NCBI RefSeq assembly: GCF_017315725.1
Contig: NZ_JAFLRG010000001.1
Span: forward strand, 2,728,001-2,792,000
DNA from: Trinickia acidisoli
GTDB taxonomy: Bacteria > Pseudomonadota > Gammaproteobacteria > Burkholderiales > Burkholderiaceae
DNA length: 64,000 nt
Direction: 5' to 3'
The notes under the pieces: model-generated
What the model was told of the DNA's origin: nothing
Database searches by the model: none
The model's input: only the letters and a program-made list of their open reading frames with translations
Translations under genes and position numbers: made by a program
In this document: positions 9,041 through 18,257 of the stretch, one piece after another
Layout: each line of letters begins with the position of its first letter
Numbering within the stretch: position 1 is the stretch's first letter

Positions 9041-10462
9041 TTAGGCCTCGTGCGCGCGCAGGAAGCGGAAGAACTCGACGCCTTCGCGCAGGCGCCGCTT
9101 CATCATGTCCCAGCTCGTCAGCATCTCGCGCACGATCTCCCAGATCTTCGAGGGACGGAAGTAGAACTCCTTATAGAACGCCTCGAGGTTGTGATAGATC
9201 TGCTCGCGCGACAGATGCGGGTAGCCGATCGCCGCGAGCTGCACGCCTTCCTTGCTGACGAGGTTGATGACCTTGTTCTCTTCGAGCCAGCCGTTTTCGA
9301 CGGCTTGCTTGTAGAGCGTCGTGCCGGGATAAGGCGCGGCGAGCGAAACCTGGATCGTGTGTGGATTGATCTCTTTCGCGTACTCGATCGTCTTGCGTAT
9401 CGTCTCCTCGGTCTCGCCGGGCAAGCCGAGGATGAACGTGCCGTGGATCTTGATGCCGAGCTTCTTGCAGTCCGCGTTGAAACGGCGTGCGAAATCCGTG
9501 CGCACGCCCTTCTTGATGTTGACGAGGATCTGGTCGTCGCCCGATTCATAGCCGACCAGCAGCAGACGCAGGCCGTTTTCCTTCATGATCTTGAGCGTTG
9601 CGTACGGGACGTTCGCCTTCGCGTTGCACGACCACGTGATGCCGAGCTTGCCGAGCCCGCGCGCGATCTCCTCGGCGCGCGGCGTGTCGTCGGTGAAGGT
9701 GTCGTCATCGAACATGATCTCCTTCACTTCCGGCATGTTGTCGCGAATCCACTTCACTTCCTCGAGCACGTTCGCGACCGAGCGCGTGCGATAGCGGTGG
9801 CCGCTAACCGTCTGCGGCCACAAGCAGAACGTGCAGCGCGACTTGCAGCCGCGCCCGGTATAGATCGACACGTACGGGTAGTTCAGGTAGCCGATGAAGT
9901 AGTTGTCGATCTTCAGATCGCGCTTGTAGACGGGCGCGACGAACGGCAACTCGTCCATGTTTTCCAAGATCGGACGCGCTTCGTTGTGCTCGATCGAGCC
10001 GTCCTTCGCGCGCCAGCTCAACCCCTTGATCTCCGGGAACGGCTTGCCTTCGGCGATTTCCTTGCAGGTGAAGTCGAATTCTTCGCGGCAGACGAAATCG
10101 ATCGCCTCGGTCGCCGTGAGCGAGTTGTGCGGATCGACGGCCACCTTGGCGCCGACCAAGCCGATCAGCACCGACGGCTTGCGCTTTTTCAGGTCTTGCG
10201 CGAACAGGGCGTCGGTCGGAAACGACGGCGTGCTCGTATGGATGATGACGAGGTCGTACTCGCTGGCGATGTCGAGCGACGCCGGCACGGACAGGCCATC
10301 GGCCGGCGCGTCGAGCACGCGGCTGCCGGGCACGAGGGCCGCGGGCTGCGCAAGCCACGTCGGGTACCAGAACGAGCGGATTTCGCGCTTGGCTTGATAG
10401 CGCGAACCGGCTCCGCCATCGAAGCCGTCATAGGACGGGGCCTGCAAGAACAGCGTTTTCAT
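9041..10462 (-). CDS. hpnJ: Radical SAM protein HpnJ (hopanoid cyclitol ether formation)
   Basis: A 473-aa radical SAM enzyme of the B12-binding-like subclass. The N-terminal 150 residues have the Rossmann-like form seen in cobalamin-binding radical SAM proteins. The iron-sulfur motif CxxxCxxC is GCKSRCTFCLWP (about residue 200). HpnJ is required for converting the glucosamine head group of bacteriohopanetetrol into the cyclitol ether. The start at 10462 (MKTLFLQAPSYDGFDGG) is chosen because the longer open frame extends back through hpnI in another phase. It lies 91 bp downstream of hpnI and 4 bp upstream of hpnK. Confidence 0.92.
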   Translation of the reverse strand: MKTLFLQAPSYDGFDGGAGSRYQAKREIRSFWYPTWLAQPAALVPGSRVLDAPADGLSVPASLDIASEYDLVIIHTSTPSFPTDALFAQDLKKRKPSVLIGLVGAKVAVDPHNSLTATEAIDFVCREEFDFTCKEIAEGKPFPEIKGLSWRAKDGSIEHNEARPILENMDELPFVAPVYKRDLKIDNYFIGYLNYPYVSIYTGRGCKSRCTFCLWPQTVSGHRYRTRSVANVLEEVKWIRDNMPEVKEIMFDDDTFTDDTPRAEEIARGLGKLGITWSCNAKANVPYATLKIMKENGLRLLLVGYESGDDQILVNIKKGVRTDFARRFNADCKKLGIKIHGTFILGLPGETEETIRKTIEYAKEINPHTIQVSLAAPYPGTTLYKQAVENGWLEENKVINLVSKEGVQLAAIGYPHLSREQIYHNLEAFYKEFYFRPSKIWEIVREMLTSWDMMKRRLREGVEFFRFLRAHEA

Positions 10463-10553
10463 GGATGATGCTCCGGCAACCTGTAATGTGAAGCAGATGT
10501 TGTGAGGATGACGGCCGCGCCGAGACGGCCGCCGAAATACGAATACGGTTCGC

Positions 10554-11735
10554 TCAAGGCCCGTCCGATCCTTCGGCCACGCGCACCACGACGGGCATGC
10601 GTGCGCCGCGCCAAACCACGTGCGAGCCGAACGCCGCGACGAACCATTGGGCGGCCAAGAGCGCATCGCGCAGCGGCACGAGCGGCAGGTCGCGCCAGAA
10701 CTCGCCGCGCCGGCGCGACGCGCGGGCATGCAATCTGGCGCGCGCGAGCACGCCGAGGGCCGTCGACGCGACCAGCACCGCCTCGCGCAGCGGCGCCCCG
10801 CCGTGCGCGGCCAGCAGCGCACCGGCCAGCAGCCACGGCGACGTGAACGTGATGAACAAGAACGCGAAGCCGAGCGGATTGATCGAGCGGATCGTGCGCA
10901 GCCAGCGCGTCTCGCGCAGCCATAGCGAGCCGAAATCGGCTTCGATGACGTCCGTGGCGACGACGACTTCCGAGAGCACGGTCGCCATACCGCGCTGGCG
11001 CGTGTATTCGGCAAGCCAGTAGTCGTCGGCCAGGCAATCCTTGAGCACGGCGAAACCGCCGATCTCGGCCAGCACCTGGCCGCGCAGCGCGAGCGTCGCA
11101 CCGAATCCGAAGCTGCGCGAACCGCCCGCATGCGCAATGCGCACCGACGGCGCGAACCATTCGTTGATGAACTGCGCACCGATGCGCGTCCAGAAACCAC
11201 CCACGCTCTGCGCGTGATAGAGGCACGTGACGATGCCCACTTGCGGATCGGCCAGCGGCGCCGTGACGGCTTCGAGGTAATCGGGTGCGACGGCGATGTC
11301 GCTATCGGCCAGCACGATGAGCGGGTACTTCGCCCGCGCCGCGAGATTGATGAGATTGCTGACCTTCAAGTTGTGCCCGTGCACGCGCGCATCGACGACG
11401 AGTTCGATGTCGCGCTCGGGGAACGCCGCCTGCAACCGGCGCACGACCGCAATGGCCGGATCGGCGGACGAAGACACGCCGAACAGCAATTGGTAGCAAG
11501 CATGCGTCTGCTCGCAGAACGTCGCAAGGTTTTCGTAAAGCCGAGGCTCGGCCCCGCACAACGGCTTGAGCACGCTCACTGGCTCGCCGCAGCGGCGCAT
11601 CCCCATGCTCGGCGTACGGTTGGCAAGCTTGCGCGCGGACGGCAACGCGAGTGCCGCGATGACGATATACGCCGTTGCCACGCAGCACAGCGCCACGAGC
11701 AGCCAATCCCAAAGCGAGGCGGGCGAAAGCATCAT
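10554..11735 (-). CDS. hpnI: Hopanoid glycosyltransferase HpnI (GT21-like)
   Basis: A 393-aa membrane glycosyltransferase that adds N-acetylglucosamine to bacteriohopanetetrol, the first committed step towards the cyclitol ether. An N-terminal membrane span (WLLVALCCVATAYIVIAALA) is followed by a GT-A domain with LIVLADSDIAVAPDYL (DxD-type metal site, about residue 148), LADDYWLAEY (general acid/base region) and the RETRWLRT motif typical of ceramide-glucosyltransferase-like GT21 enzymes. Hydrophobic spans recur near residue 300. The start is one of two adjacent ATGs at 11735/11732, preceded by an AAAGGCGG Shine-Dalgarno-like stretch. First gene of the hpn operon. Confidence 0.9.
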   Translation of the reverse strand: MMLSPASLWDWLLVALCCVATAYIVIAALALPSARKLANRTPSMGMRRCGEPVSVLKPLCGAEPRLYENLATFCEQTHACYQLLFGVSSSADPAIAVVRRLQAAFPERDIELVVDARVHGHNLKVSNLINLAARAKYPLIVLADSDIAVAPDYLEAVTAPLADPQVGIVTCLYHAQSVGGFWTRIGAQFINEWFAPSVRIAHAGGSRSFGFGATLALRGQVLAEIGGFAVLKDCLADDYWLAEYTRQRGMATVLSEVVVATDVIEADFGSLWLRETRWLRTIRSINPLGFAFLFITFTSPWLLAGALLAAHGGAPLREAVLVASTALGVLARARLHARASRRRGEFWRDLPLVPLRDALLAAQWFVAAFGSHVVWRGARMPVVVRVAEGSDGP

Positions 11736-12384
11736 CGCACACCGCCTTTGCCGGTCGAACGCGCCACGAGCGCGCCAGCGGCCGCCGCGCGCCGGCGGTG
11801 CTTGGGCAACCCGTTCGATGAAACGCTTGCTGGCACGTTCGCTACTCCTTCGTTCTTCTCGGCGGGCGGCGCGACGCCCTGCCGCGGCTCGCTTGCCACC
11901 TACCTTCGTGTCGCTTGGATGCTCGCGCGTCGCGCAAGAAGACAACGAAACGCCGGCACGCCGGGGGACGGCGCGCAAAGGGCCACGGGGCCGGCTCGAG
12001 GACCGTGCGCGACGCGCGTTCTAATTGTCTGATGCGAGGCTAAACGAACACGAAGCGCGCTGAGACCGCGCTGAGACGATACGCCGTGGGCGCCGTCGAA
12101 TCGGCTCGGGAAAAGCCGTCAGCTCGCTTTGTAATCTTTGGAAACGGGCAATTGTAGCAGCGCGTGCGGGAAAACGCTTAAGGCCCGCACCGGGCACCGC
12201 CATTTCGTCGGGCGCACACAACGGCGGGCGACGCGCGGTGCCCGATGACGCGACGCAACAACTCATGTATCTTGCAAATGTCAGACTGCCGCCGCGCAAG
12301 CGGCGCGCGGCGGGGCGTCGAAGCGCCGCAACCGGTTGTACCGCCGATTCGCGCCGAAACGCGCTTCACGCGAGCGAACTCATC
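11736..12384. other. Divergent promoter region between hpnI and the pdxY-like gene (649 bp)
   Basis: No gene recognised. The region must hold the promoters of hpnI (leftward) and of the PdxY-like gene (rightward). The short tandem element gcgctgagac occurs twice in a row near 12055-12080. Short open frames on both strands here have arginine- and alanine-rich compositions typical of non-coding GC-rich DNA. Confidence 0.5.
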
Positions 12385-13236
12385 ATGAAAAACGTCTTGA
12401 GCATTCAACCGCACGTCGTGTTCGGCCACGCGGGCAATAGCGCGTCGGTCTTTCCGATGCAGCGGCTGGGCGTGAACGTCTGGTCGCTCGACACGATGCA
12501 GTTCTCGAATCACATGCAGTACGGCCATTGGGCCGGCAGCGCGATCGATGCCCCGCAGATGAGCGAACTCGTGGAAGGAATCGGCGCGATCGGCATGCTC
12601 AGGCGCTGCGACGCGATCATCTCCGGCTATCTCGGCTCCAAGGCGCACGCGCAAGCCGTCATCGACATCGTGCGCGCCGTCAAGGCAACGAACCCCGAAG
12701 CCTGGCACTTTTGCACGCCCGTCATCGGCGCGGGCGCCGGCGCGAACGTCGACGCCTATCTGCTCGAAACGATGCCCGCCCTCGCCGACGGCCTGTCGCC
12801 GACGCACGACACGCTGCAAAAGCTCGTCGGCCGCACGATCGAAACGGTAGACGAAGCTGTCTTCGCCTGCCGTGAGATCATCCGCAGCGGCCCGCAAGTC
12901 GTGCTCGTCAAGCAGTTGATCGACCGCAACAGCCCCGCCGACCGCGTCAACCTGCTCGTCGTCACCGAACGCGAGGCATGGATGACGCAGCACCCGCGCT
13001 ATCCGTTCGCGCGCCAACCGGTCGGCGTCGGGGAGCTCACGAGCGCGACGTTCGTCGCGCGGCGCTTGAGCGGCGACTCGCTGCGCACCGCGTTCGAACA
13101 CGCGGTATCGGCCGTGCATGCGGTGTTGAAGGCGACGTACGACGCCGGCCGCTACGAGCTCGAGCTCATCGCCGCGCAGGACGACATCGCCAAGCCGCGC
13201 GATTGGCTCGGCGCCTGGTCGATCGATGCCGCGTGA
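12385..13236 (+). CDS. PdxY-like pyridoxal kinase homologue with altered active-site motifs
   Basis: A 283-aa member of the PfkB/ribokinase superfamily, closest in pattern to pyridoxal kinase PdxY: it begins [20 protein letters not shown], has [19 protein letters not shown], and ends with [14 protein letters not shown]. Genuine PdxY has CDPVMGHPEKG and the catalytic Asp in GVGD. Here these are [12 protein letters not shown] (Thr111 in place of Asp) and GVGE (Glu217 in place of the catalytic Asp), and the APNLVELE stretch is replaced by [10 protein letters not shown]. Overall fold and length are kept, so it is not a simple pseudogene. It may be inactive, regulatory, or use another substrate. 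The start at 12385 follows the conserved N-terminus; there is no strong Shine-Dalgarno sequence. Confidence 0.75.
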   Translation: MKNVLSIQPHVVFGHAGNSASVFPMQRLGVNVWSLDTMQFSNHMQYGHWAGSAIDAPQMSELVEGIGAIGMLRRCDAIISGYLGSKAHAQAVIDIVRAVKATNPEAWHFCTPVIGAGAGANVDAYLLETMPALADGLSPTHDTLQKLVGRTIETVDEAVFACREIIRSGPQVVLVKQLIDRNSPADRVNLLVVTEREAWMTQHPRYPFARQPVGVGELTSATFVARRLSGDSLRTAFEHAVSAVHAVLKATYDAGRYELELIAAQDDIAKPRDWLGAWSIDAA

Positions 13237-13254
13237 AGCGGATCGACCCGATGC

Positions 13255-15063
13255 TCAATCGAGCCTGAACTGCCCGACGGCGCTCGCGAGATCGACCGCC
13301 TGCGTTTGCAACGCCGCCGCCGCTGCCGCCGACTGTTCGACGAGCGCCGCGTTCTGTTGAACCATTTCGTCGAGCTGCGACACGGCGCGGTTGACCTCCT
13401 GAATCCCACGCGTCTGCTCGTCGGCGGCATGCGTGATCTCGGCCATGATCGTCGTGACGCTCGAGACGTTCGAGACGATCTCGGTCATCGTATCGCCCGC
13501 GCGCTTGACCTGGCTCGAACCCGACGACACGCTGTCGATCGTCGATTCGATCAGTGACTTGATTTCCTTGGCGGCCTGCGCGCTACGTTGCGCCAGGCTG
13601 CGCACCTCGCCCGCCACCACCGCGAAGCCGCGGCCCTGCTCGCCGGCACGCGCCGCTTCGACGGCCGCATTCAGCGCCAGGATGTTCGTCTGGAACGCGA
13701 TGCCGTCGATCACGCCGATGATGTCGCCGATCTTGCCCGATGCCGATTCGATCGTTCCCATCGTCGAGACCACCTCCGAGACGACCTGCCCGCCGCGCGA
13801 CGCCACGCTCGAGGCCGACGCGGCCATATCGTTGGCCTGCCGCGCCGAGCTGGCCGACTGCGTGACGGTCGACGTGATCTGCTCCATCGACGCCGCTGTT
13901 TCCTGCAGACTCGCCGCCGCCGATTCAGTCCGGCCCGACAGATCGAGGTTGCCTGCGGCGATCTCGTCGGCCGCCGTGCGCACCGACCCGCTCGTGTCGC
14001 GAATCTGCCGCATCACGTCGCGCAGCTTGTCGACGAACGTGTTGAACGAGCGTGCGATCTGCGCCACTTCGTCACGGCCGTCGGACGGCAGACGCTGAGT
14101 CAGATCGCCGGTGCCCGAACCGATCGCATCCATCGCATCGCGCACGAGCGACAGACGCTTGAACGCCTTCGAGGTGACGGCCGACACGATGGCCGCGGCG
14201 AGCGCCACGATGAGGACGAGCGCGATTGCCGAAGTCGTCAGGAACGAGCGGACGCCGGCCTTCGCCTCGCCCTCGTCGAGCGCCACGATGACGGTCCAAT
14301 CCGTGCCGGGCACGTTCGCGCCGCGCAGCAGCACCGAGCGGCCGCCGGCATCGGTTTCGAGCGGTTCGGACGCGCCGGCGAGCGCGCCGATCGTCGCGGC
14401 CGTCATGTCCGGCATCAACGCGGAGATGGGCTTGAGCGTGAGCTTCGCGTCGGGATGCGCCACGATGTCGCCCGCTCCGTCCACGAGCAAGCCGAAGCTC
14501 GCCGGCGTCGGATGGATCGACTTCACGTTCGCGATGACGCTGTCCATGTTGACGTCGCCGGCCACGACGGCCTTGAGCGCGCCGTCGCGAATGATCGGCA
14601 CCGCAAACGTGACGACGAGCTTGCCCGAACCCGCATCGACATAAGGCGCCGTGACGATGGGCTTGCCTGCGGCCTGCGCTTGCTCGTACCACGGGCGCGC
14701 GGTGGGATCGTAGGTGGGCGGCACGCCCGTCGGGTCGCCGAACTTGGCGGTTTTGTCGGCATAGCCCGCATAGACATTGACGAACCCGCCCGAGGCCATG
14801 ATCTGCTTGAAGGTCGGAATCGGGTCGGCCGTGGCCGCGTTAAGCGTGACGTCTTGCAGCGCCGCGACGGCGGCCGTTTTCGACTCGACCCATTCGCCGA
14901 TACCGGCATCGTGGCCGTTCGCGAGCGCGACGAGATTGTTATTGATGGAGTCGTTTTCGTGGGAATTGACTACGAAGAAGTTCAATGCTGCGTTGACGAC
15001 CAGGGAGGCTACGACGATGGCGAGACAAGCTGCGAGCACACGTGCGCGAATTGACGCAAACAT
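13255..15063 (-). CDS. Methyl-accepting chemotaxis protein with dCache-type sensor
   Basis: A 602-aa chemoreceptor. Transmembrane segment 1 is near residues 8-30 ([20 protein letters not shown]). A periplasmic domain of about 240 residues contains the dCache-style [20 protein letters not shown], which suggests small-molecule (often amino acid) sensing. Transmembrane segment 2 is near 280-300, followed by a HAMP region and a cytoplasmic signalling hairpin with [20 protein letters not shown]. No C-terminal NWETF-type CheR tether is present; the protein ends SAVGQFRLD. It faces the PdxY-like gene tail to tail (18 bp apart). A sigma-28-like promoter lies about 55 bp upstream, fitting co-regulation with flagella. 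Confidence 0.93.
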   Translation of the reverse strand: MFASIRARVLAACLAIVVASLVVNAALNFFVVNSHENDSINNNLVALANGHDAGIGEWVESKTAAVAALQDVTLNAATADPIPTFKQIMASGGFVNVYAGYADKTAKFGDPTGVPPTYDPTARPWYEQAQAAGKPIVTAPYVDAGSGKLVVTFAVPIIRDGALKAVVAGDVNMDSVIANVKSIHPTPASFGLLVDGAGDIVAHPDAKLTLKPISALMPDMTAATIGALAGASEPLETDAGGRSVLLRGANVPGTDWTVIVALDEGEAKAGVRSFLTTSAIALVLIVALAAAIVSAVTSKAFKRLSLVRDAMDAIGSGTGDLTQRLPSDGRDEVAQIARSFNTFVDKLRDVMRQIRDTSGSVRTAADEIAAGNLDLSGRTESAAASLQETAASMEQITSTVTQSASSARQANDMAASASSVASRGGQVVSEVVSTMGTIESASGKIGDIIGVIDGIAFQTNILALNAAVEAARAGEQGRGFAVVAGEVRSLAQRSAQAAKEIKSLIESTIDSVSSGSSQVKRAGDTMTEIVSNVSSVTTIMAEITHAADEQTRGIQEVNRAVSQLDEMVQQNAALVEQSAAAAAALQTQAVDLASAVGQFRLD

Positions 15064-15554
15064 TCAGACGGATTCCTTCAGACGAATTAGCGGTGAGGAC
15101 TCGTGATCCTCGAATGCGTAAACGGCATACCGCACTGCAAACTTGACGCTCACCGCCCTAGGGATTGTGCGGAGTGCTATTCATTACGCATTTCGCGTTG
15201 CACTGCAAAAGTGCGACTAATAAGGCAACTACCCATGGGCGCGCGGGCGTATTAGTCCCGATTGATTCGGCTTGCCCGGCTGTGCCGAAATGCGCATAGG
15301 AAACGTCGCGAAAGGTCAAGACGGGGCCATATTGGCTTCCTATAGTCTTCCGAACGATCGCGGCGGCGTTTCTCACGTCGAGCGGTTCGATCAACACACG
15401 CCCTTGCAGGAGGTTCCCCCCACGCGCTGTAAAGACGAACAAGAGCCGTGCACCGGCCGCCGCCTCGATCGCGCCAAGCGCAACGAGATGAGCGCGCACA
15501 AGCCGGCACGCACGCCATAGCAATGAACTCATGCTTGCCGACAAAGGAAACAAC
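15064..15554. other. Divergent intergenic region (491 bp) between chemoreceptor and binding-protein genes
   Basis: Besides the sigma-28-like promoter, the right half should contain the promoter of the binding-protein gene, but no strong -35/-10 pair stands out. The ribosome binding site of that gene (aaaggaaacaac before the ATG) is clear. No coding potential recognised in 15150-15530. Confidence 0.45.
15119..15146 (-). promoter_or_regulatory. Sigma-28 (FliA)-like promoter for the chemoreceptor gene
   Basis: On the minus strand TCAAGTTT is followed after 12 bases by GCCGTTTA, close to the flagellar sigma consensus TAAAGTTT-N11-GCCGATAA (one extra spacer base and a few mismatches). It ends about 55 bp upstream of the chemoreceptor start codon, a sensible position. 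Sequence pattern only. Confidence 0.5.
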
Positions 15555-16706
15555 ATGCGTTTTGCGAAGACTCTCACCCCTATCGCAGTTGCAGTTGGAG
15601 CACTTCTCGCGCTCGCCCCGCTCGCCTCTCGCGCGGACACCGTCGTGAAAATCGGCTTTGCCGCTCCGCTCACGGGCCCGAATGCCAATTACGGCAAAGA
15701 TTTGGAAAACGGCGTCCAAATGGCACTCGACGACGCCAAGGCGCAGGGCGTCAAAATCAACGGCCAGCCGGTGTCGTTCGAACTCGTCGCCGAAGACGAC
15801 CAAGCGGACCCGCGCGTGGGCGTGCAAGTCGCGCAAAAGCTCGTGGACGAAGGCGTATCGGTCGTCGTCGGCCACTTCAACTCGGGCACGACGATCCCGG
15901 CTTCCGAGCTCTACGAAAAGGCCGGCATTCCCGACATCGACCCGGCCGCCACGAACCCGATCATCAGCGGACGCGGCTACAAGAACGTGTTCATGGTGAT
16001 TTCGAGCGATGCGCAGAACGCGGGCACCGCGGGCGTGTATGCCGTCGAGACGACGAAGGCGAAACGCATCGCCGTCATCGACGATCGCACGGCGTTCGGC
16101 CAGGGCGAAGCGGACGAGTTCGTGAAGGCCGTCAAGGCGCACGGCGGCGACATCGTCGATCGCGAATACACGACGAACCAAGCGACGGACTTCAAGACGC
16201 AGCTCACGAACATCAAGGCCAAGAATCCCGACCTCATCTTCGTGGGCGCGCTCAATCCGCAGGCCGCGGGCATCATGAAACAGATGACGCAGCTTGGCAT
16301 CAAGGCGCAGTTCGTCGGCGGCGGCGGCGTGAAGGACGTCGACTTCATCAAGCTCGCCGGCGACAGCGCGGATGGCGCGCTGGCGTGGGAGTACGGGCGC
16401 CCGCTCGACAGCACGCCGGTCGGCTCGAAGTTTGCCGAGCGCTTCAAGCAGAAGTTCGGCGTCGACGTGCTCTCGTATGCGCCGTTCGGCTATGACGCCG
16501 CGTGGGCCGCGATCAAGGCGATGCAGGCCGCGAAGTCGACCAAGCCCGACGATTATCGGCCGAAACTGCAAAGCATCAGTTTCGACGGCATCACGGGCCA
16601 CATCGCATTCAATGCCGACGGCTCGCTGAAGAACGGCTCGTCCACGATGTACAAAGTCAAGAACGGGCAGTTCGTGACGGTCGTGACGAAAGGCGGCGGC
16701 GCCTGA
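15555..16706 (+). CDS. Branched-chain amino acid-type ABC transporter substrate-binding protein (LivK family)
   Basis: A 383-aa type I periplasmic binding protein. A signal peptide (MRFAKTLTPIAVAVGALLAL then APLASRA) precedes the mature start at DTVVKIGFAAPLTGPNANYG. Family landmarks are VVGHFNSGTTIPASELYEKAGIP-like text around residue 105 and DPAATNPIISGRGYKN. The start at 15555 is preferred over an upstream in-frame ATG at 15531 because it has an AAAGGA Shine-Dalgarno sequence eight bases away and gives a proper signal peptide. No liv permease or ATPase genes are adjacent, so it supplies a transporter encoded elsewhere. A strong terminator follows. Confidence 0.9.
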   Translation: MRFAKTLTPIAVAVGALLALAPLASRADTVVKIGFAAPLTGPNANYGKDLENGVQMALDDAKAQGVKINGQPVSFELVAEDDQADPRVGVQVAQKLVDEGVSVVVGHFNSGTTIPASELYEKAGIPDIDPAATNPIISGRGYKNVFMVISSDAQNAGTAGVYAVETTKAKRIAVIDDRTAFGQGEADEFVKAVKAHGGDIVDREYTTNQATDFKTQLTNIKAKNPDLIFVGALNPQAAGIMKQMTQLGIKAQFVGGGGVKDVDFIKLAGDSADGALAWEYGRPLDSTPVGSKFAERFKQKFGVDVLSYAPFGYDAAWAAIKAMQAAKSTKPDDYRPKLQSISFDGITGHIAFNADGSLKNGSSTMYKVKNGQFVTVVTKGGGA

Positions 16707-16752
16707 TCGCCCTCGCGGGCGCTCTCGCCCGTGGGATCGATCGGGCCGTGCG

Positions 16753-16781
16753 GCGCGGCGCCTTCGGGCGCCGCGCTTTTT
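16753..16781 (+). terminator. Rho-independent terminator after the binding-protein gene
   Basis: A perfect 10-bp stem (gcgcggcgcc with ggcgccgcgc) closes a ttcg tetraloop and is followed by TTTTT. It lies 47 bp after the stop codon and 22 bp before the next gene, so it should reduce read-through into the FAD oxidoreductase gene. Confidence 0.9.
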
Positions 16782-16803
16782 CGCAATTTGTTTTGGAGTC
16801 CTA

Positions 16804-17976
16804 ATGGTTTCGAAGATCGTGGTCGTGGGCGGCGGCGTCATCGGCAGCGCCGTGGCGTATTTTCTGCGCAGCGCGGACCCGAGCGTGGAAGTCACCGTGC
16901 TCGAACGCGACCCAACCTACGCTCGTGCATCCTCGGCGCTGTCGGCGGCCTCGATCCGCCAGCAGTTTTCGACGCCGCTATCGGTGCAAATGTCGCTCTA
17001 CGGCATCGAGTTTCTGCGCTCGATCGGCGAGCGGCTGGCCGTCGCCGGCGAGGCTCCGTCGATCGATCTGCACGAGGGCGGCTACCTCTTTCTCGCGACG
17101 CCGGCCGGCGAAACGATCCTGCGCGAAAATCACGCGCTGCAAACGTCGCTCGGCGCGCAGATTCGCTACTTGCCGCACGACGAACTGCGAGCGACCTTCC
17201 CTTGGCTGAACACCGAGGATCTCGTCGCCGGCACGTACGGCGTGTCGGGCGAAGGTTGGTTCGACGGCTATGGGCTCGTGCAGGCGCTGCGCAAAAAGGC
17301 GCAATCGCTGGGCGCCCGGTATGTGGCGACGGAGGCGACGGGCGTGCGGCGCCAAGGCCGGCGCGTACGGCAAGTGCTGACTGCCGCTGGCGACGCGCTC
17401 GACTGCGACGTGATGGTCAACGCGACGGGGCCGTGGGCGCGTCGCGTCGCGCAGATGCTCGAGGTCGAGTTGCCCGTCTACGCGCGCCGGCGCAGCGTCT
17501 TCAACGTGAGTTCGCCGGCCAAACTCGAGCGCTGCCCGCTGCTGATCGATCCGACGGGCGTCTACTTCCGGCCCGAAGGAACCACTTACATCTGCGGGAC
17601 CTCGCCCGGCGCCGACCGCGATCCCGACGATCTGCCGCTCGACGAAGTCGATCACGCGCTATTCGACGATGTGATCTGGCCGACGCTCGCCCACCGCGTG
17701 CCGCAATTCGAGGCGCTGCGCGTCGAGCATGCGTGGTCCGGCTATTACGAGTACAACGTGTTCGACCACAACGCGATCATCGGCTATCACCCCGACGTCG
17801 AGAACTGCGTGTTCGCGAACGGATTCAGCGGCCACGGCCTGCAACAGGGTCCTGCGACGGGCCGCGGCGTTGCCGAGCTGATCTTGCAAGGCCGCTTCGT
17901 TTCGCTCGATCTGTCGGCGCTCGGCTTCGAGCGCGTGCTGGAGAATCGGCCGGTGGTCGAGCGCAACGTCGTTTAG
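16804..17976 (+). CDS. FAD-dependent amino acid oxidase/dehydrogenase (DAO family)
   Basis: A 390-aa flavoprotein with the N-terminal dinucleotide-binding motif VVVGGGVIGSAVAYFL and the DAO-family glycine-rich C-terminal segment ANGFSGHGLQQGPATGRGVA (about residues 338-358). Proteins of this shape oxidise glycine, sarcosine, proline or D-amino acids, passing electrons to oxygen or the respiratory chain; the exact substrate cannot be read from sequence. A GGAG ribosome binding site five bases before the ATG supports the start. Its place directly after an amino acid-binding protein gene suggests that a transported amino acid or its derivative may be the substrate. Confidence 0.85.
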   Translation: MVSKIVVVGGGVIGSAVAYFLRSADPSVEVTVLERDPTYARASSALSAASIRQQFSTPLSVQMSLYGIEFLRSIGERLAVAGEAPSIDLHEGGYLFLATPAGETILRENHALQTSLGAQIRYLPHDELRATFPWLNTEDLVAGTYGVSGEGWFDGYGLVQALRKKAQSLGARYVATEATGVRRQGRRVRQVLTAAGDALDCDVMVNATGPWARRVAQMLEVELPVYARRRSVFNVSSPAKLERCPLLIDPTGVYFRPEGTTYICGTSPGADRDPDDLPLDEVDHALFDDVIWPTLAHRVPQFEALRVEHAWSGYYEYNVFDHNAIIGYHPDVENCVFANGFSGHGLQQGPATGRGVAELILQGRFVSLDLSALGFERVLENRPVVERNVV

Positions 17977-18000
17977 CGATCGGGCCACGATCGGACCACT

Positions 18001-18026
18001 CTTGCCCGGTCCGCGCACCGGGCAAG
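18001..18026. repeat. Perfect 10-bp inverted repeat downstream of the FAD oxidoreductase
   Basis: cttgcccggt and accgggcaag are perfect complements around a 6-base loop, 24 bp after the stop codon. There is no T-run on either side, so it may be a Rho-dependent or weak terminator, or an mRNA 3' stabiliser. Confidence 0.5.
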
Positions 18027-18257
18027 GGCTCCGGACCGTCCTGCGACGCGGGATGCGTCTTGATGAGGGGTAGCTCATGCCCCCGGCGATTTACGTACGA
18101 TTTGCAAGCCAGAATCTCGTAGTTTCGAACTCGACTCCCCGCTTCCGGTTGCCGATTTTTCGCCTCGCATTTACGGAAAACATCCGCGCGCCGTTGCCGA
18201 TTCTCGGTCACGATAACGCGAGTCATTTCCGTGCCGTCGCACGAGGAGAGTTGCGCC

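Noticed and set aside
10459..11226. Alternative minus-strand frame overlapping hpnI and the hpnI-hpnJ gap
   Set aside because: It is out of phase with hpnI, whose GT21 motifs and membrane spans are unambiguous.
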